Notes under the pieces: model-generated
The model's input: only the letters and a program-made list of their open reading frames with translations
Told to the model about the DNA's origin: nothing
The model's database searches: none
Shown here: positions 13,326 to 24,831 of the stretch, in pieces
Layout of the letters: every line of letters starts with the position of its first letter
How positions within the stretch are numbered: the stretch's first letter is position 1
Program-made: the position numbers and the translations under genes
Source: Siphonodentalium dalli
Taxonomy: Eukaryota > Mollusca > Scaphopoda > Gadilida > Siphonodentaliidae
Reading direction: 5' to 3'
Assembly (NCBI GenBank): GCA_032622095.1
Contig: CP136061.1
Location: 236,179,815-236,243,814 of the forward strand
DNA length: 64,000 bases

Positions 13326-13789
13326 ATCATTTATTATATTAACTCGCCACGTTATAGTACGGGGGGGGAAGTCATATTGTACTCCCAAATGTCATATTGG
13401 ACTCCCGAGTGTACAATGCCACGTTATATTGGGACTCTGTGACGTAACGAATTACCTATTGCGAAATAAACTGGTGAAATTGTGATGCGCGTACAACAGA
13501 TTTAGCAAACGTTTCACTTCCGCGTTGAGTATTTTTTATTGCCGTGTTTACTGTTCCAAATCAAATCATGCATACTGTGTGTTTCGTCATCACGGTTTCT
13601 ACAAATAAAATGCGAGCGCACAATATCCATGTAACTTGTTAGTTTTTTATCATTCTACATTTATATTTATCTGATTTAAAAAATAAAACAATGAAAATAC
13701 TAGGCACACACACATAGTAACATACTGGTATATAAGCCTTTTATCAAAGTCGGAATGTCATTTTGAAAAGATAAGAGATCACCCATGAC
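13326..13789. other. Intergenic, nothing recognised
   Basis: Contains an 8-bp G run near 13362 and AT-rich sequence. No gene or clear repeat was seen. Confidence 0.35.
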
Positions 13790-14590
13790 TATCTTTAAAC
13801 GATTTAGAATTTGGAAAGTTGACGCATAATTTGGTCGCCTATTATAAAAAATAACCAAAAACAACCATGTCATCGATGACCTTTCACCTATTAAATGGCG
13901 ATCGCGATCTTTAAAAAAAATCGTATTAGTAGCGAAAACAGGAATGCATGTTTACATAGCACGTGTCTAATTATGCCAGCTAATGGGATTTTATATTCGA
14001 GAACAGTTGAAGCTGTTTTCACAGACCTGCGGCGGACGCACAAGGCCAACGCTATCGGTTTTGTGGCTGACCACTGGCACTGCGCATAAACCGATAGCCG
14101 CAGACACTGCACGCATGCGTCAGCCGCAGGTCTGTGAAATCAGCTTTAACTTCAGACAGACAAAATTGCGACTACGACCTCCAAGTCATCTGGCCATGTG
14201 AACGGGTTCCAAACAAGTATGTTTCGAGTGAAAAGGTCAGAGGTAGCAAATTACTCTAAATGACGCGGAACGTGAAATGTTGACGCATCATTTTGTCGTA
14301 TATTGCAATTTTAGAAGATATGAACACTTCAATTAAAACAAGTTGTAAATTTTCAATGATCTTCCCACAACAATCATGTGATCGATTTTGCAAAAAAAAT
14401 GTATTGGTAATCGCATTAGCTCAAATATGACTCTACGATTACACACCACATGTCCCAATTAGGCCAGATAAAGGGATTTTATAATCGACAACGGTTAAAC
14501 CACAAGACAGACCACCACACTGTTGGTCCAACCAAATTGCGACCACGCCCTTTAGGCCATGTGTACGTGTGAACGGGTCCCAAACCATAT
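13790..14590. repeat. Diverged tandem duplication, one copy interrupted by a MITE
   Basis: Copy 1 (about 13790-14215) and copy 2 (about 14270-14590) share, in order, 'gttgacgcat(a/c)atttt/ggtcg', 'aaccatgtcatcgat/aatcatgtgatcgat', 'gggattttat' and 'aaattgcgac(t/c)acg...gaacgggt(t/c)ccaaac'. Copy 1 contains the 145-bp hairpin at 14006-14150, which copy 2 lacks. Confidence 0.6.
14006..14150. mobile_element. 145-bp fold-back MITE
   Basis: The terminal arms 14006-14033 and 14123-14150 are complementary at 26 of 28 positions (core TTCACAGACCTGCGGC). A second inner pair, GCTATCGGTTT/AAACCGATAGC, lies at about 14051 and 14088. The segment is missing from the paralogous copy downstream, which supports insertion. 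The superfamily is unclear because no convincing target duplication is visible. Confidence 0.65.
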
Positions 14591-16029
14591 TCTTGCATAT
14601 GGCGAAGTCCACCCGTTATGTGTGTACACCTCCTTTGGTAAGAAATACTGCTGACCTTGTGATTTTGATTGCGAATTATAAATGTTATACCTAAACAGAA
14701 TACAACCAAAGCATATTATGCAATCTGATTGTTAACATTTATGAGGCCTGATAACCCTGACTAGATCACAGGACGTATAACTGTTATATTTATATATTTA
14801 CATACACCTGATATCTCTTCCGATTTCCCCATAGCGTTACGGTAGACACGCCCCCTTATTCAATGCGTTCATAAATCTATGAACGTAACGTCACGTTCAA
14901 TGTCGTTCATAGGTTTATGAACACATTGTTCCCGGAAATCACCGGGGATTGTCGGACATTACCGACTGCTTGAGTATCTAGTCAGCCAATACGCCAAGGA
15001 TTTGATAGCAAACAATATGTAATCGAGGTTCACGATTGGATGGCTTGTGGCATCTGATCGCGAGCACGGGTGGCACAAGATGTTCGGTTGACTATCAGAA
15101 TGTTGGTTATCATATAATTCCATAATATGTCAAATATAGCAAATTATCGAAATTTGTAATACGACCCTGCCTAACTATGCTTAAAAGCCATGTCCTGATT
15201 GGCCAGTGGCCCGAGTTACCATGGCTATCTCGTTCCAGTTTTGTGGTACAATTCTACTTTTTCCAATTGTACCACGAAAACAATCGGTTTATTCAGATCG
15301 CCGCACGCGACTTTTCCCGTCTTTTCTAACTCCGCGCAAACGGGGCATCAACGGAGTACACCCGCATCCGTAACCCTTTGAATTTTGCTACATCTTGACA
15401 ATCTTGCGAATTTTCTAGCGATTTGTCGCTTGAAACCAGTTTGGTTGCAAATGATGTTATGGTATATTGATATATGTTACGACCAAAGAAAGTTACTTAA
15501 TAAGTATATTAAATGACAAAATAAATCCATGGGGCCGGGCTGTGCATTCGTCGATTTGAATCTCGATCATATTCGATATTTCGGAATCAAGTTGAAAATG
15601 AAAGCGTTTGTTCACCAGTACAGAAGGGGAATAAGATTAGTTTAGTAAACTAGATCATTTAGATCGCTTTGTGTAAGGAAATTGGTCCATAGTCGATGAT
15701 CATATATTCATGTTGTCCAAACAACGTTCAAAACAGAAATGACCGCAATCGTATGTCCTGTACAATTTAAATGAAACGCACGGGCGCCGCTGAAAACACA
15801 TCGTTTTTTAGCCAATCACAACGATTATTTCTAGAAGAGGTGCCTCGAAAAGTCAACGGGGGAATTTCATAACAAGAGAAGACATTACTAGAGTACTCCA
15901 TGCAAAGAAATCGAGTACGCCCAATACGAATTACACCACGAAATGTTTTCTCACCTGAGACCGAAAAAGCGCAGTATTTCGTTGACTATTCAGTCGAATT
16001 GTGACCATAAACTTTCAGTCGTATTACAA
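14591..16029. other. Intergenic sequence with short palindromes
   Basis: Two 18-bp near-palindromes of the form GTTCATA-nnnn-TATGAAC lie at 14867-14884 and 14905-14922. A 44-bp hairpin (GTTTTGTGGTACAATT with its complement) lies at 15238-15281. No coding sequence is recognised. Confidence 0.45.
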
Positions 16030-16120
16030 AAGAAATAAATACACGGTGTATCGGTGTGTATGGTCAAGTTGTACCACAAAAAACTGATTGTAGGTCCTCT
16101 ACACCGTGTATTTATTTCTT
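16030..16120. repeat. Perfect 21-bp inverted repeat
   Basis: Arms 16030-16050 and 16100-16120 are perfectly complementary (core AAATACACGGTGTA) around a 49-bp loop that contains TTGTACCACAAAA, a motif also present in the hairpin at 15238-15281. Confidence 0.8.
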
Positions 16121-16245
16121 AAATGAAATACAACGAAAAAGCGAAATATGAAAATACAGCGAAATAGCACGAAAAATCGAAATAGGAAAATACAGCGAAA
16201 TAGCGAAATAGGGCGAAATATAGAGCAAAATATAGAAATAGGAAA
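16121..16245. repeat. Degenerate (CGAAATA)n simple repeat
   Basis: Runs of GCGAAATA/TACAGCGAAATA with small variations. The aromatic-rich reading frames on the minus strand are translations of this repeat, not genes. Confidence 0.7.
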
Positions 16246-16353
16246 TTATTTTTATAAACAAAATAACGGACATATTTGAAAAAAAGTGTTTTTGACTTAA
16301 TAACGGACATATTTGGAGAAGTGTTTTAAAGAGCGTAAGTATATAAATATGAA

Positions 16354-16500
16354 TAATAAACGGCGGACTCAACGTGGTCATGGGTTTTGACTGCGATAAA
16401 AAATCAGCAAACTCAGCATGAACCCCTTTGGGTTTTATGCAGTTTGCTGAATTTTTTTCGCGGTCAAAATCCCATGACCACATTGAAACCGCCGTTCATT
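16354..16500. repeat. ~147-bp fold-back hairpin
   Basis: The arms pair almost along their whole length. Outer parts carry AACGGCGG / CCGCCGTT, middle parts GTGGTCATGGG / CCCATGACCAC, and inner parts ATCAGCAAACT / AGTTTGCTGA, closing on AACCC-CTTT-GGGTT. Small bulges are present. It is a MITE-like palindrome with no coding capacity. Confidence 0.75.
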
Positions 16501-17121
16501 TCTTATATAAAACAAAGTGCACCATTCCAAATTTCATGCATAGAAACAAGTTTTATTCCACACCGAGATGCCAGGCCAGATGGCACTGAGTAACATTTTA
16601 TTCCATAAAATTATATGGATAGCATACACACACTGTTTACATTTAAAACAATTACATGTTTCTGAAATACGCTCAAATTCTTTCATCCTATCTGTGGTTC
16701 TACGTAACTCTGGGTGAGAATTTCACACTATATGTGCCATGAATCTGAATGAGCTAATATCGCATGTAGTAACATCATGATTTATAATGGAATATGCAAT
16801 GGTTTGAATGTAATCAATTTCAATTGGGGGAGGGTCCGGGAGGGTGCGCGAGATCTTTTTTTGGATTTACAGCTGGGAGTTACCGTTCAAATCTCGAGAT
16901 TAACGGGGTCTTTATTGGTGTTATATGGTGCTGACAGGTTCATTTAATGACAAAATTACGATTAGCCAATTAAGCTGGATAAACAACACATGTGGCGGCA
17001 CACGTCGGTTTCATTTGCGGCCCAACCAAATATACCACATGTAATTTCATTAGGTTGTCGCTTGAGGGACCTAGCAGCAATAATACGCATCGTAGCATTG
17101 ATCTTGGTTACGAGCACTTTT
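16501..17121. other. Intergenic, nothing recognised
   Basis: No repeat unit or convincing coding sequence was seen. Confidence 0.35.
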
Positions 17122-17683
17122 GGGGTCCGTGAAGTTGGATCGAAGTTCGAAATTCGGTGGAGATTCGACCCCCACTTTTGTTTGCCTCAAATGCATTGTT
17201 GTGTTCCAATTCGTGCTCCCCTGCTCGAATTTTGGGTCAAAAGTGATTTTCTAACTGAATTTCTAACTTCAATCCAGATCGAAATTCGCCCAGATTGAAA
17301 TTCAGATTGAAATTCAAACCTATAGATCGAGTAATTTCTCGAAGCTGAGCGTTAGTTTGCTTGATTCTCTTATGGAAAGTATCAAACATACCAAATTTCA
17401 GCTCAATCCAGCCATAAACAATGCCACTTCCCTTCGGCGCATTGATATTGAAGTCCAGCGCCGTGGCTAAATTTTCCAAGTCCAGCAGTATCTCAGAAAA
17501 AGTGAAAAAAATAACTTTTGACCCAAAATTCGAGCAGGGGAACACGAATTGGAACACAACAATGCATTTGAGGCAAACAAAAGTGGGGGTCGAATCTCCA
17601 CCGAATTTCGAACTTCGAACTTCAATCTAACTTCACGCGAATCTCCACAGAATTTCGAACTTCGATCCAACTTCACGGACCCG
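17122..17683. mobile_element. ~560-bp fold-back element with long inverted arms
   Basis: The left arm (17122-17250) and right arm (17507-17683) are inverted copies: GGTCCGTGAAGTTGGATCG at the outer left edge is mirrored at the outer right edge, and the inner ends carry TTTTGGGTCAAAAGT and its complement. The right arm holds a ~50-bp internal duplication of the 'gaatctccac(a/c)gaatttcgaacttcga' segment. The ~250-bp centre contains 'taccaaatttcagctcaatc', similar to the cores at 24 kb. No transposase is encoded. Confidence 0.7.
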
Positions 17684-19961
17684 CACTTTTGAGGAGCTTT
17701 CTTAATCTTCAAGTATTTTTCGCAAATTGCCCAGACCATCTGGTGTGTTAAACTCTTCCCTAAACCGAAATGAGGCCAGTCCGTCCCATTTAAATCGCGC
17801 GAGGTGGCTTCGCGCGCAACGGAAACGTCTCATGCTGTGAACCATGTATGAATTTACCAGTATTACTAAACTGAATTCCAAGATAATTTTATTCATTAAC
17901 AGCTTCTGACACTTGGGAGTAATGGGAGCCAAATCTGACTGGTTACACAAATCAGTACAATCATATATATAATCTTACTACCGGCTCTGGTGTACTTCCG
18001 TACACAAAACTACACAATAATTGTTTAAATACAAGCACCATCGGTCTCTATTGGCACAATTCAAGTACAATTGCATTTTAGATTGGAATTTACGAAACTA
18101 TTCATACATATAAAGCTGGACATCAATATTGGAACACACACAGGATACATTTATATCAGGCTAATTGATAACCTTATATCGAGTTACAACAAACGAGGCC
18201 GCATCGACAAGTTCGTGGCATCTGTGCACTGGCTGATTTATTACCTCTTGCGTGATGTGGTGAAATCAAAGAGATACCGATACCGGATATGGCATTAATT
18301 TGTCCATACATTAGGAAGAAAATTCCAGGGATATACATGTACGATGTGTTCTTCTCAGAAGATAGCAGTCATTCTACTTACATATTTGGGACTGGCCACG
18401 ACTGCTACAGTTACCATTCTGTAGTCGATCCCAGTCTATCTGCTATATTTTCATGGCAATTACTTTACTTAATGCGTGTTAATCGTCGATAATCGTTCTT
18501 GGCTGCGTGGTATTCTCGTGGTGATTCCTTTGTGCGATTGGCAGCATCATTTTATTTAACGGAAATTTTATCGAAATTCAACCCGTCGATTGTAAAAATT
18601 GGCCCAAAGAAAGTAAAGATACCAATATACCGCGATTACTCATAAAAATATGTTATATTGTGTGTGCTATAAAATATGCATATGTGCATATATATGAAAT
18701 TACTTTGATACTAACAATTCTTGAAAATTTTATTAATTGTTGAAAATGAGCATTTTAAATTAAATTTGGAAAAACTAAATTTTATTTATATAAATTTTGA
18801 TCCCAGTTTTCAAAACAAATTAATTTAAATTTAAAACTTTAGTTACGTTTTGGACATTAAATTCGATATTTTAAAGTGATCTGAAACACTCCGGTAGGGT
18901 GATGAAATAGAAATGGAGAATATCTTGCTGAAAGTAGTTATTTTTACAAATATTATATCCAAATTGACAGAACACACCGTAATTCTTATATATATATGCA
19001 TTAAATACAGTGACCCCCCGATGGCGAAATCATTTGTGTTAATTTACCGCCGATAGTTGCGTCCCGAATCGGGAAGTAAATATTTACAATTGAGCGTATA
19101 ATATAGTAGTTCTGACGATGTTTTCTATGAAGTGGTACGGTCGATTTGTTTGAGATTTTCGGCAATGTTAGTAGAATTCATACATCCCCTCATGGCATAG
19201 CGCATGCATACTAACTAATCAGTTTCACGCGTCCGAACAAGTGCATAATATGTCTTTAACTTATGAATTTTTGTAATGTTATATCCAATTTTTCACCCAT
19301 TTGTTAGAACACGATATCGCCGCACAAACTACCGAAACCATTTGCGTACATGTAATATGAACAAACACAAGAAAATAGTAATGCCAACTAAAATAAAATG
19401 CGACAACAAAACATGACATGGATATAAAGGCCATAGACACAGATAAACAAATATGATATATATATATAATTCAATATATGAAATTGTTTTTTATTATAAA
19501 AGATTTTTATCTGACAATTCTGTATTCATTGACGCTAAGACCACGTGCGATTTTTCCGTGTTTTTTCCGTGTTAAAATGTTGGCCACGCGTGCATGGTTT
19601 TGAAAACACCACGGGCCTTGTATACTGTGGTTGACACATCTTGACTTCTAGAATATACCGTGGCGCATCCATTCTAACAATACCCCTCTCCCAATCATGT
19701 TGACTTGCTATAGTGAACAGTCATTGAAGTTTTAACTAATCTAGCCGAAATGTAGGCTAAGCGTTTTTTGGAATGCGTAACCGTCTATGACGTGTCATCG
19801 GTCGACCCCATTCATGACTGCTTTGATGGATACGCTCACAGTATGTAGCCCACCACGCATGTGTACCGTCATGTATCAATCACCATAACGAATGCAAATT
19901 TAGCCCTCCCCGGTTCTTGTAATTTAACAGAACCCAGCTGTTCGAAGCCAAAGTTAAACTA
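17684..19961. other. Long intergenic stretch, nothing recognised
   Basis: AT-rich sequence, with a very AT-rich part at 18700-18850. Frames of about 67-82 codons show no recognisable domain. No strong hairpin or tandem repeat was found by eye. Confidence 0.35.
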
Positions 19962-20930
19962 TCTCTTAATTGCTGATTATTAGTGCCTCTTCAAAACCAT
20001 TATAGGTAAACAAAACCAATCCCGTGACATTCCCTGTGTCATGTCACTTTTTTTCATCAATTTCTCCACATATCTCCATGAAATAATAATAAACGCTCTT
20101 TAATGATTGTATATCAATGAAATCATCTGAGGTCAAAGACGCCTATCACGTGAAATCACCTGGTCGGGTGATTCATCTGTACCAATTTTTCTTCATATAC
20201 TTTGAGCCTATAGCGAATGCCTTCATTGCTCGCATTTGCCCACTAAAGTCGTCTGAGATCAACGGCATCCGGATAGAGTTAATTTTTTTCTTTTAATTGC
20301 TAATTATTAGTGCATCTTTAAATCGTGTGAGGTCAACACACCCAATCCTTTGACACGCCCTGCGTCATTCCAGTTTTGTCACAAATTTCCCCCACTCATC
20401 TTCAGGAATGAAAATAAACGCTCTTTATTGATTATATGACCATGTAAGTCATCTGAGGTCAAAGACGCCTATCGCGTGACAACCACCTGGTCGGGTGATT
20501 CATCTGTACCAGTTTCCCTACATATACTTTGAGCCTATAACTAACGCTCTTTATTGCTCACATTTGTCCATTAAAATCGTCTGAGATCAGCGGCATCCGG
20601 ATAAAGTTACATTTATCTTTTAATTTCTTATTATTAGTGCATCTTTAAATAATTTGAGGTCAACAAACCCATTCCCTTGACATGCCCTGCGTCATTCGAC
20701 TTTTGTCACCAATTTTCTCACATATCTTCTGGAATGATGATAAACGCTCTTTATTGATTATATACCCATGTAAGTCATCTTGGGTCGAAGATGCCTATCG
20801 CGTGACATTCATCAAGTTGGGTGGTTCATTTGTACCAATTTTCCTACAAATACTTTAAACTTATAAAGAACGCTCTTTATTGTTCAAATTTGACCCTTAA
20901 AGGCGTCTGAGGTCAACGGCATCTATACCA
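19962..20930. repeat. Three tandem copies of a ~325-bp repeat
   Basis: Units start at about 19962, 20290 and 20612 with 'ctttTaattgctaattattagtgc'-like sequence. Each contains AACGCTCTTTA(A/T)TG (20092, 20418, 20740), 'catctgaggtcaaagacgcc' and 'cgtctgagatcaacggcatc'. AACGCTCTTTATTG occurs a second time in the later units (20543, 20869). Copies differ at roughly 15% of positions. Confidence 0.8.
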
Positions 20931-21596
20931 CACTATATGGGTCATGCCCGTGTTTAAACTTACACCGACCAGATTGCAACCATTTTTGGTCTATAATCAA
21001 TTAGTTAGTTAAATGCGTTGTTATTGCCCCTTTAGGACATCTAATGTCAATGGGACCTATCTAATAATATTTTCCGGGCCAAATTACCCATATATCAAAC
21101 CTCATTAGTAACTGACCAATGTGGTTGTCTACTTAATGCATGGTTTATTCAGATGTAATTCTATATCTCCTGTGTCGTAGAAAATATCACCGCAAAATAC
21201 GTAAATCGAAATATATCTCAGGATTTTGAATTTTAAAAGTTGATATTGAGTAAGCGGTTTTAATTATAAGATATAACCCATAATCAGTCTTCGTCATGCA
21301 AACATATTCCCAAATTAACAGTATTTATCACAATAAAACCAGGTCCCCCTAATGTCGGTCTGTAACACTGTCAGATATACACTACCGATAATTTAATTGC
21401 ATATATCTATTAAAATATTCATTCCGCGCAAAAACTATCGACAGTTGGTGAATAATAGTGTCACAGAGATCACACATGAAAACACTTAAAAAACACGCTA
21501 AACATTAGGGGGACACACAAAAAGTCGCCCTAATGTAAAAGTCGCCCTAATGTGGGTTATTTACACACAAATGTCTCCGTAATGTGGCTTCCGCGA
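20931..21596. other. Intergenic with short direct repeats at the right end
   Basis: Bases 21510-21590 hold three or four copies of 'gtc(g/t)ccctaatgt' spaced 15-45 bp apart. Nothing else was recognised. Confidence 0.4.
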
Positions 21597-21985
21597 ACAT
21601 ATATATATATATATATATATACATAGCTATATATATACATATATATATCCCAGTAAACATGCCAGCTTGTGGCCGGTACCGGCCACATGCCGGTTGCCGA
21701 GCCGGCCTGTGCCGGCTGCCAGCGCCGGCGCCATGACATTTTGCACGCTGGCCCGGTGTCGGCCCGGCACGGCAAATGCTGGCAGCAGAAATAAAGGGGT
21801 TATGGCTAAATTCATTGAATTGCGGTTTTGCTCTTGTTTGTAGTGCCCAATATTCTGTCAAATATGCATAAATAGAAATCAAATCGAGTGACAGGCGACA
21901 TGATAATGGCAACCAGCACCGGCCAGTACGGGCATGCCAGTGCTGGCCTTTACTGGCAACCGGCAACATGCCGGCACATATCAAA

Positions 21986-22023
<38 letters not shown>

Positions 22024-22024
22024 C

Positions 22025-22055
<31 letters not shown>
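21597..22055. repeat. Two (TA)n microsatellites around GC-rich palindromic blocks
   Basis: (TA)n tracts lie at about 21598-21655 and 21985-22052. Inside them lie two GC-rich blocks (about 21660-21790 and 21905-21975) made of GCCGG/CCGGC and TGCCGGT/ACCGGCA motifs in opposing orientation, so the whole segment can fold back. Reading frames across it are by-products. Confidence 0.7.
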
Positions 22056-22140
22056 CCAATTAATATTATAGCCCTATAATTAATTCTAAAATATAGTGCA
22101 AATCAGATGGCACAAATTAATTTTATAGCGAAATCTGCAA

Positions 22141-22378
22141 GAATCGGCTCGTGTTGGCATGCCAGCATCGGCCCATATTGGTATGCCAGCATCGGCCCAT
22201 ATTGGCATGCCAGCATCGGCCCATATTGGCATGCCAGCATCGGCCCATATTGGCATGCCAGCATCGGCCCATATTGGCATGCCAGCATCGGCCAATATTG
22301 ACATGCGAGCATTAGCTGGTATTGGCATGCTAACATCGGCTGGTGTTGGAATGCCAGCATCAGCTAGAATTGGCACGC
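22141..22378. repeat. 24-bp minisatellite, about nine to ten units
   Basis: The unit is CATCGGCCCATATTGGCATG plus CCAG. The central six units are nearly identical and the edge units are diverged. Because 24 is divisible by 3 and the unit lacks stops, several frames on both strands stay open and give eight-residue repeats. It is a minisatellite; there are no unique spacers, so it is not a CRISPR array. Confidence 0.9.
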
Positions 22379-22385
22379 CACCATT

Positions 22386-22497
22386 TAAAGACGAGGCTTC
22401 AAATCTGAAAGGTTTAAATATTTTAAATCCGAAATATTTAAAGATGATGCTTTAAATCCGAAAGATTTAAAGATGAGGCTTTCAATCTAAAAGATTA
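22386..22497. repeat. Degenerate ~29-bp tandem repeat
   Basis: About four copies of 'tttaaagatgaggcttcaaatccgaaag' with substitutions directly follow the 24-bp minisatellite. Confidence 0.6.
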
Positions 22498-23390
22498 GCT
22501 TTCTGAAATATTGTCAAAGCCAATAAACACTTGAAATAGGACATCTCCTGTGATGCGCATGCAATTGAATTGTTAAAAAAACAGCAATAAGCAGCCGTAG
22601 GTTGAGGATGGGCATTTCAACGACAAAACAATTTTCGTGTATGCAAGACAGCAAAAAATTACAATCAAAAGGCTGTAACTCTGGTTATAATATCTGGGCG
22701 GGCCTAGTTTGTGAACTAATTTCAGATATTCCTCTTCTGAAAACAAATACGAAAAATCTTTCAAATCCGTTGATAATTGTTAGAAATACCCCCAGACAAC
22801 TTTTTGGCACACTTGTACATGTATGGACAGACAGATGGACGGAACCCATTTATATATACCGATCCCGATAACAATGAAGCTAAATACGTTAGAAAACCAG
22901 GATCAAGTTGTCGCAAAGTTAAGGATGGCAATTTCAATGCCACAAAATTGACAATCAAAGAACCGTAACTCTGGTTAAAATCTCCAGTCGGGCCTAGTTT
23001 GCAAACTCATTTAATATATTCTCCCTGTGGACTCGTGTAACAAAAATCTTTGAAATTGGTTGTCATTTGTTTGAAATAATCCACAGGCAACGTTTCTAGA
23101 CAGAACCCATTCCATCAAGAGGGAAAAAAGAAGGTGACCCGACTTCGTCCGGGCTTTGACCTTGAATTGACCATTTTGAAAGTCAAGGTCAGGTGGGGTC
23201 ACGATTTGACCCGTCCAAAACACTACCCGGACAAAAGTACCCGACAAAAGTACCCGGCTAAATCCATCCGGTTTACCCGATTTGTCCTCAAATTGATCAT
23301 TTTGAAGGGCAAGGTCAGGTCGGGGTCACGACTCGACCCGTCCAAAATACTCAGTGGACAAAAGTAACCCTATGTATCAACTTTCGTAGA
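22498..23390. repeat. Diverged dispersed repeats leading into the tandem-core elements
   Basis: Two related segments (about 22600-22870 and 22915-23110) share 'aggatggcaatttcaa...acaaaattgacaatcaaa...gtaactctggtta' and 'gggcctagttt'. From 23140, 'tgaccttgaattgacc' and 'aaggtcaggt(g/c)gggtcacga' appear twice (about 23155-23220 and 23275-23345). No coding sequence was recognised. Confidence 0.5.
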
Positions 23391-23953
23391 AATCCCATCA
23401 AAATTCGCGATTTGACCTTGAATTGACCAGATTTCAAGGTCAAGATCACGTCACATGGGCAAATTAATAGGCTTATTAGACTCCCCATACGAAAGTATCC
23501 CTAGACACTAATTTTCATCGAAATCCCGTGATATTCGGACGTTTGACCTTGAAATGAACCGATTTCAATGTCAAAGTCACGTCGCACGGGCAAATTAATA
23601 GGCCTATGCCACTCTCCGGCCGAAAGTAGCCCCACATACCAAGTTTCATCGAAATCCCGTGATATTCGGGCGTTTGACCTTGAAATGACCCGATTTCAAG
23701 GTCAAGGTCACGTCGCACGGGCAAATTAATAGGCCTATGTCACTCCCCGGCCGAAAGTACCCCCACATACCAAGTTTCATCGAAATCCCGTGATATTCGG
23801 GCGTTTGACCTTGAAATGACCCGATTTCAAAGTCAAGGTCACGTCGCACGGACAAATTAATATGCCTATGCCAGTCCCCGGTCGAAAATAACCCCACATA
23901 CCATGTTTCATCGAAATCGGCCAGGCCGTTTTCGCGTCCATCGCGATCACACA

Positions 23954-23989
<36 letters not shown>

Positions 23990-23990
23990 T
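23391..23990. mobile_element. Tandem-core element: four ~130-bp repeats plus (CA)n tail
   Basis: Core units start at about 23391, 23520, 23651 and 23781 with 'gaaatcccgtgatattcgg' and have a period of ~130 bp. Each contains TTGACCTTGA, then ~15 bp later TTCAAGGTCAAGGTCACG. The array ends in a (CA)n microsatellite at about 23949-23988. A tandem core followed by a short-motif microsatellite is the known design of 'pearl'/CvA-type elements in bivalves, which have been linked to Helitron-like elements. That assignment is by architecture only. Confidence 0.65.
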
Positions 23991-24535
23991 CTTGCAAAAT
24001 ATATAATAGACTAGCCGATGAGCCCGACGTTGTCCGGGCTATTCAAAAACCAAATTTCAAGTCGATAGCTCTACCCAGGGGCTATTCAAAAACCAAATTT
24101 CAAGTCGATAGCTCTACCCGTTTCCGAGATCTGGTCTGCGCATGCGCGAAGCTGGCGACACACGGGCTCGGCGACCCGATAAAATTTGTATCCGGGGCAA
24201 GATACATTCACATACCAAATTTCAAGTCGATAGCTCCACCCGTTTCCGAGATCTCGTCTGCGCATGCGCGAAGCTGGCGTCGCACGGGCTCGGCGACCCG
24301 ATAAAATTCGTATCCGGAGCAAGATACATTCACATACCAAATTTCAAGGCGATAGCTCCACCCGTTTCCGAGATCTCGTCTGCGCATGCGCTGCACGGGC
24401 GTCGCACGGGCTCGTCAATACGACAACGACGACCGCCTGGTCAAACTACACACACGTACCAAGTTTCGTCCCGATCGGTCGGGAATCGTAGATTTGCATC
24501 AATGACAGACAGACATACAGACAGACAGACAAACA
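23991..24535. mobile_element. Second tandem-core element with (ACAG)n tail
   Basis: A 42-bp duplication ('aaaaccaaatttcaagtcgatagctc' at about 24046 and 24088) is followed by ~122-bp units at 24099, 24221 and 24343 containing 'cccgtttccgagatctcgtctgcgcatgcgc'. The tail is 'gacagacagacatacagacagacagac' at about 24503-24530. Same architecture as the preceding element but unrelated core sequence. Confidence 0.65.
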
Positions 24536-24831
24536 GAGGTCTTCAAAATATATATGAGATATATATATATATATAATATAATACTTCTGTAGGCGATAAA
24601 GGTCTGTATCCTAGCTGTATGATGATGTGGATTGTGAAATAACACCTTTAAGACCTTTGAAATTTATATACGAACAAGCTTTCGGCTTTCGCCTTTCTCA
24701 AGTTCACTCACAATGAATATAATACAACGTTACACAGTTACATATACAAGATGCAACGTAATAGCAATGGCGCGTAGTGTGACGTAATCACTGCTGATAT
24801 AAAAATGGCGCGCAATATAATATCTAGTAAG

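Noticed and set aside
16112-16483. Aromatic-rich 123-codon minus-strand frame
   Set aside because: Derived from the (CGAAATA)n simple repeat and the adjoining hairpin.
21547-21984. 145-codon minus-strand frame
   Set aside because: It runs across a (TA)n microsatellite and GC-rich palindromes; no domain.
22141-22378. Possible CRISPR-like array
   Set aside because: Repeats are head-to-tail with no unique spacers, in eukaryotic DNA.
22103-22455. Repetitive frames of 64-98 codons on both strands (eight-residue repeats)
   Set aside because: The 24-bp minisatellite has no stop in several frames; there is no start context, domain or support.
24142-24576. 144-codon frame over the tandem core and ACAG tail
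   Set aside because: It is a translation of the ~122-bp repeats; the same peptide blocks recur in other frames.
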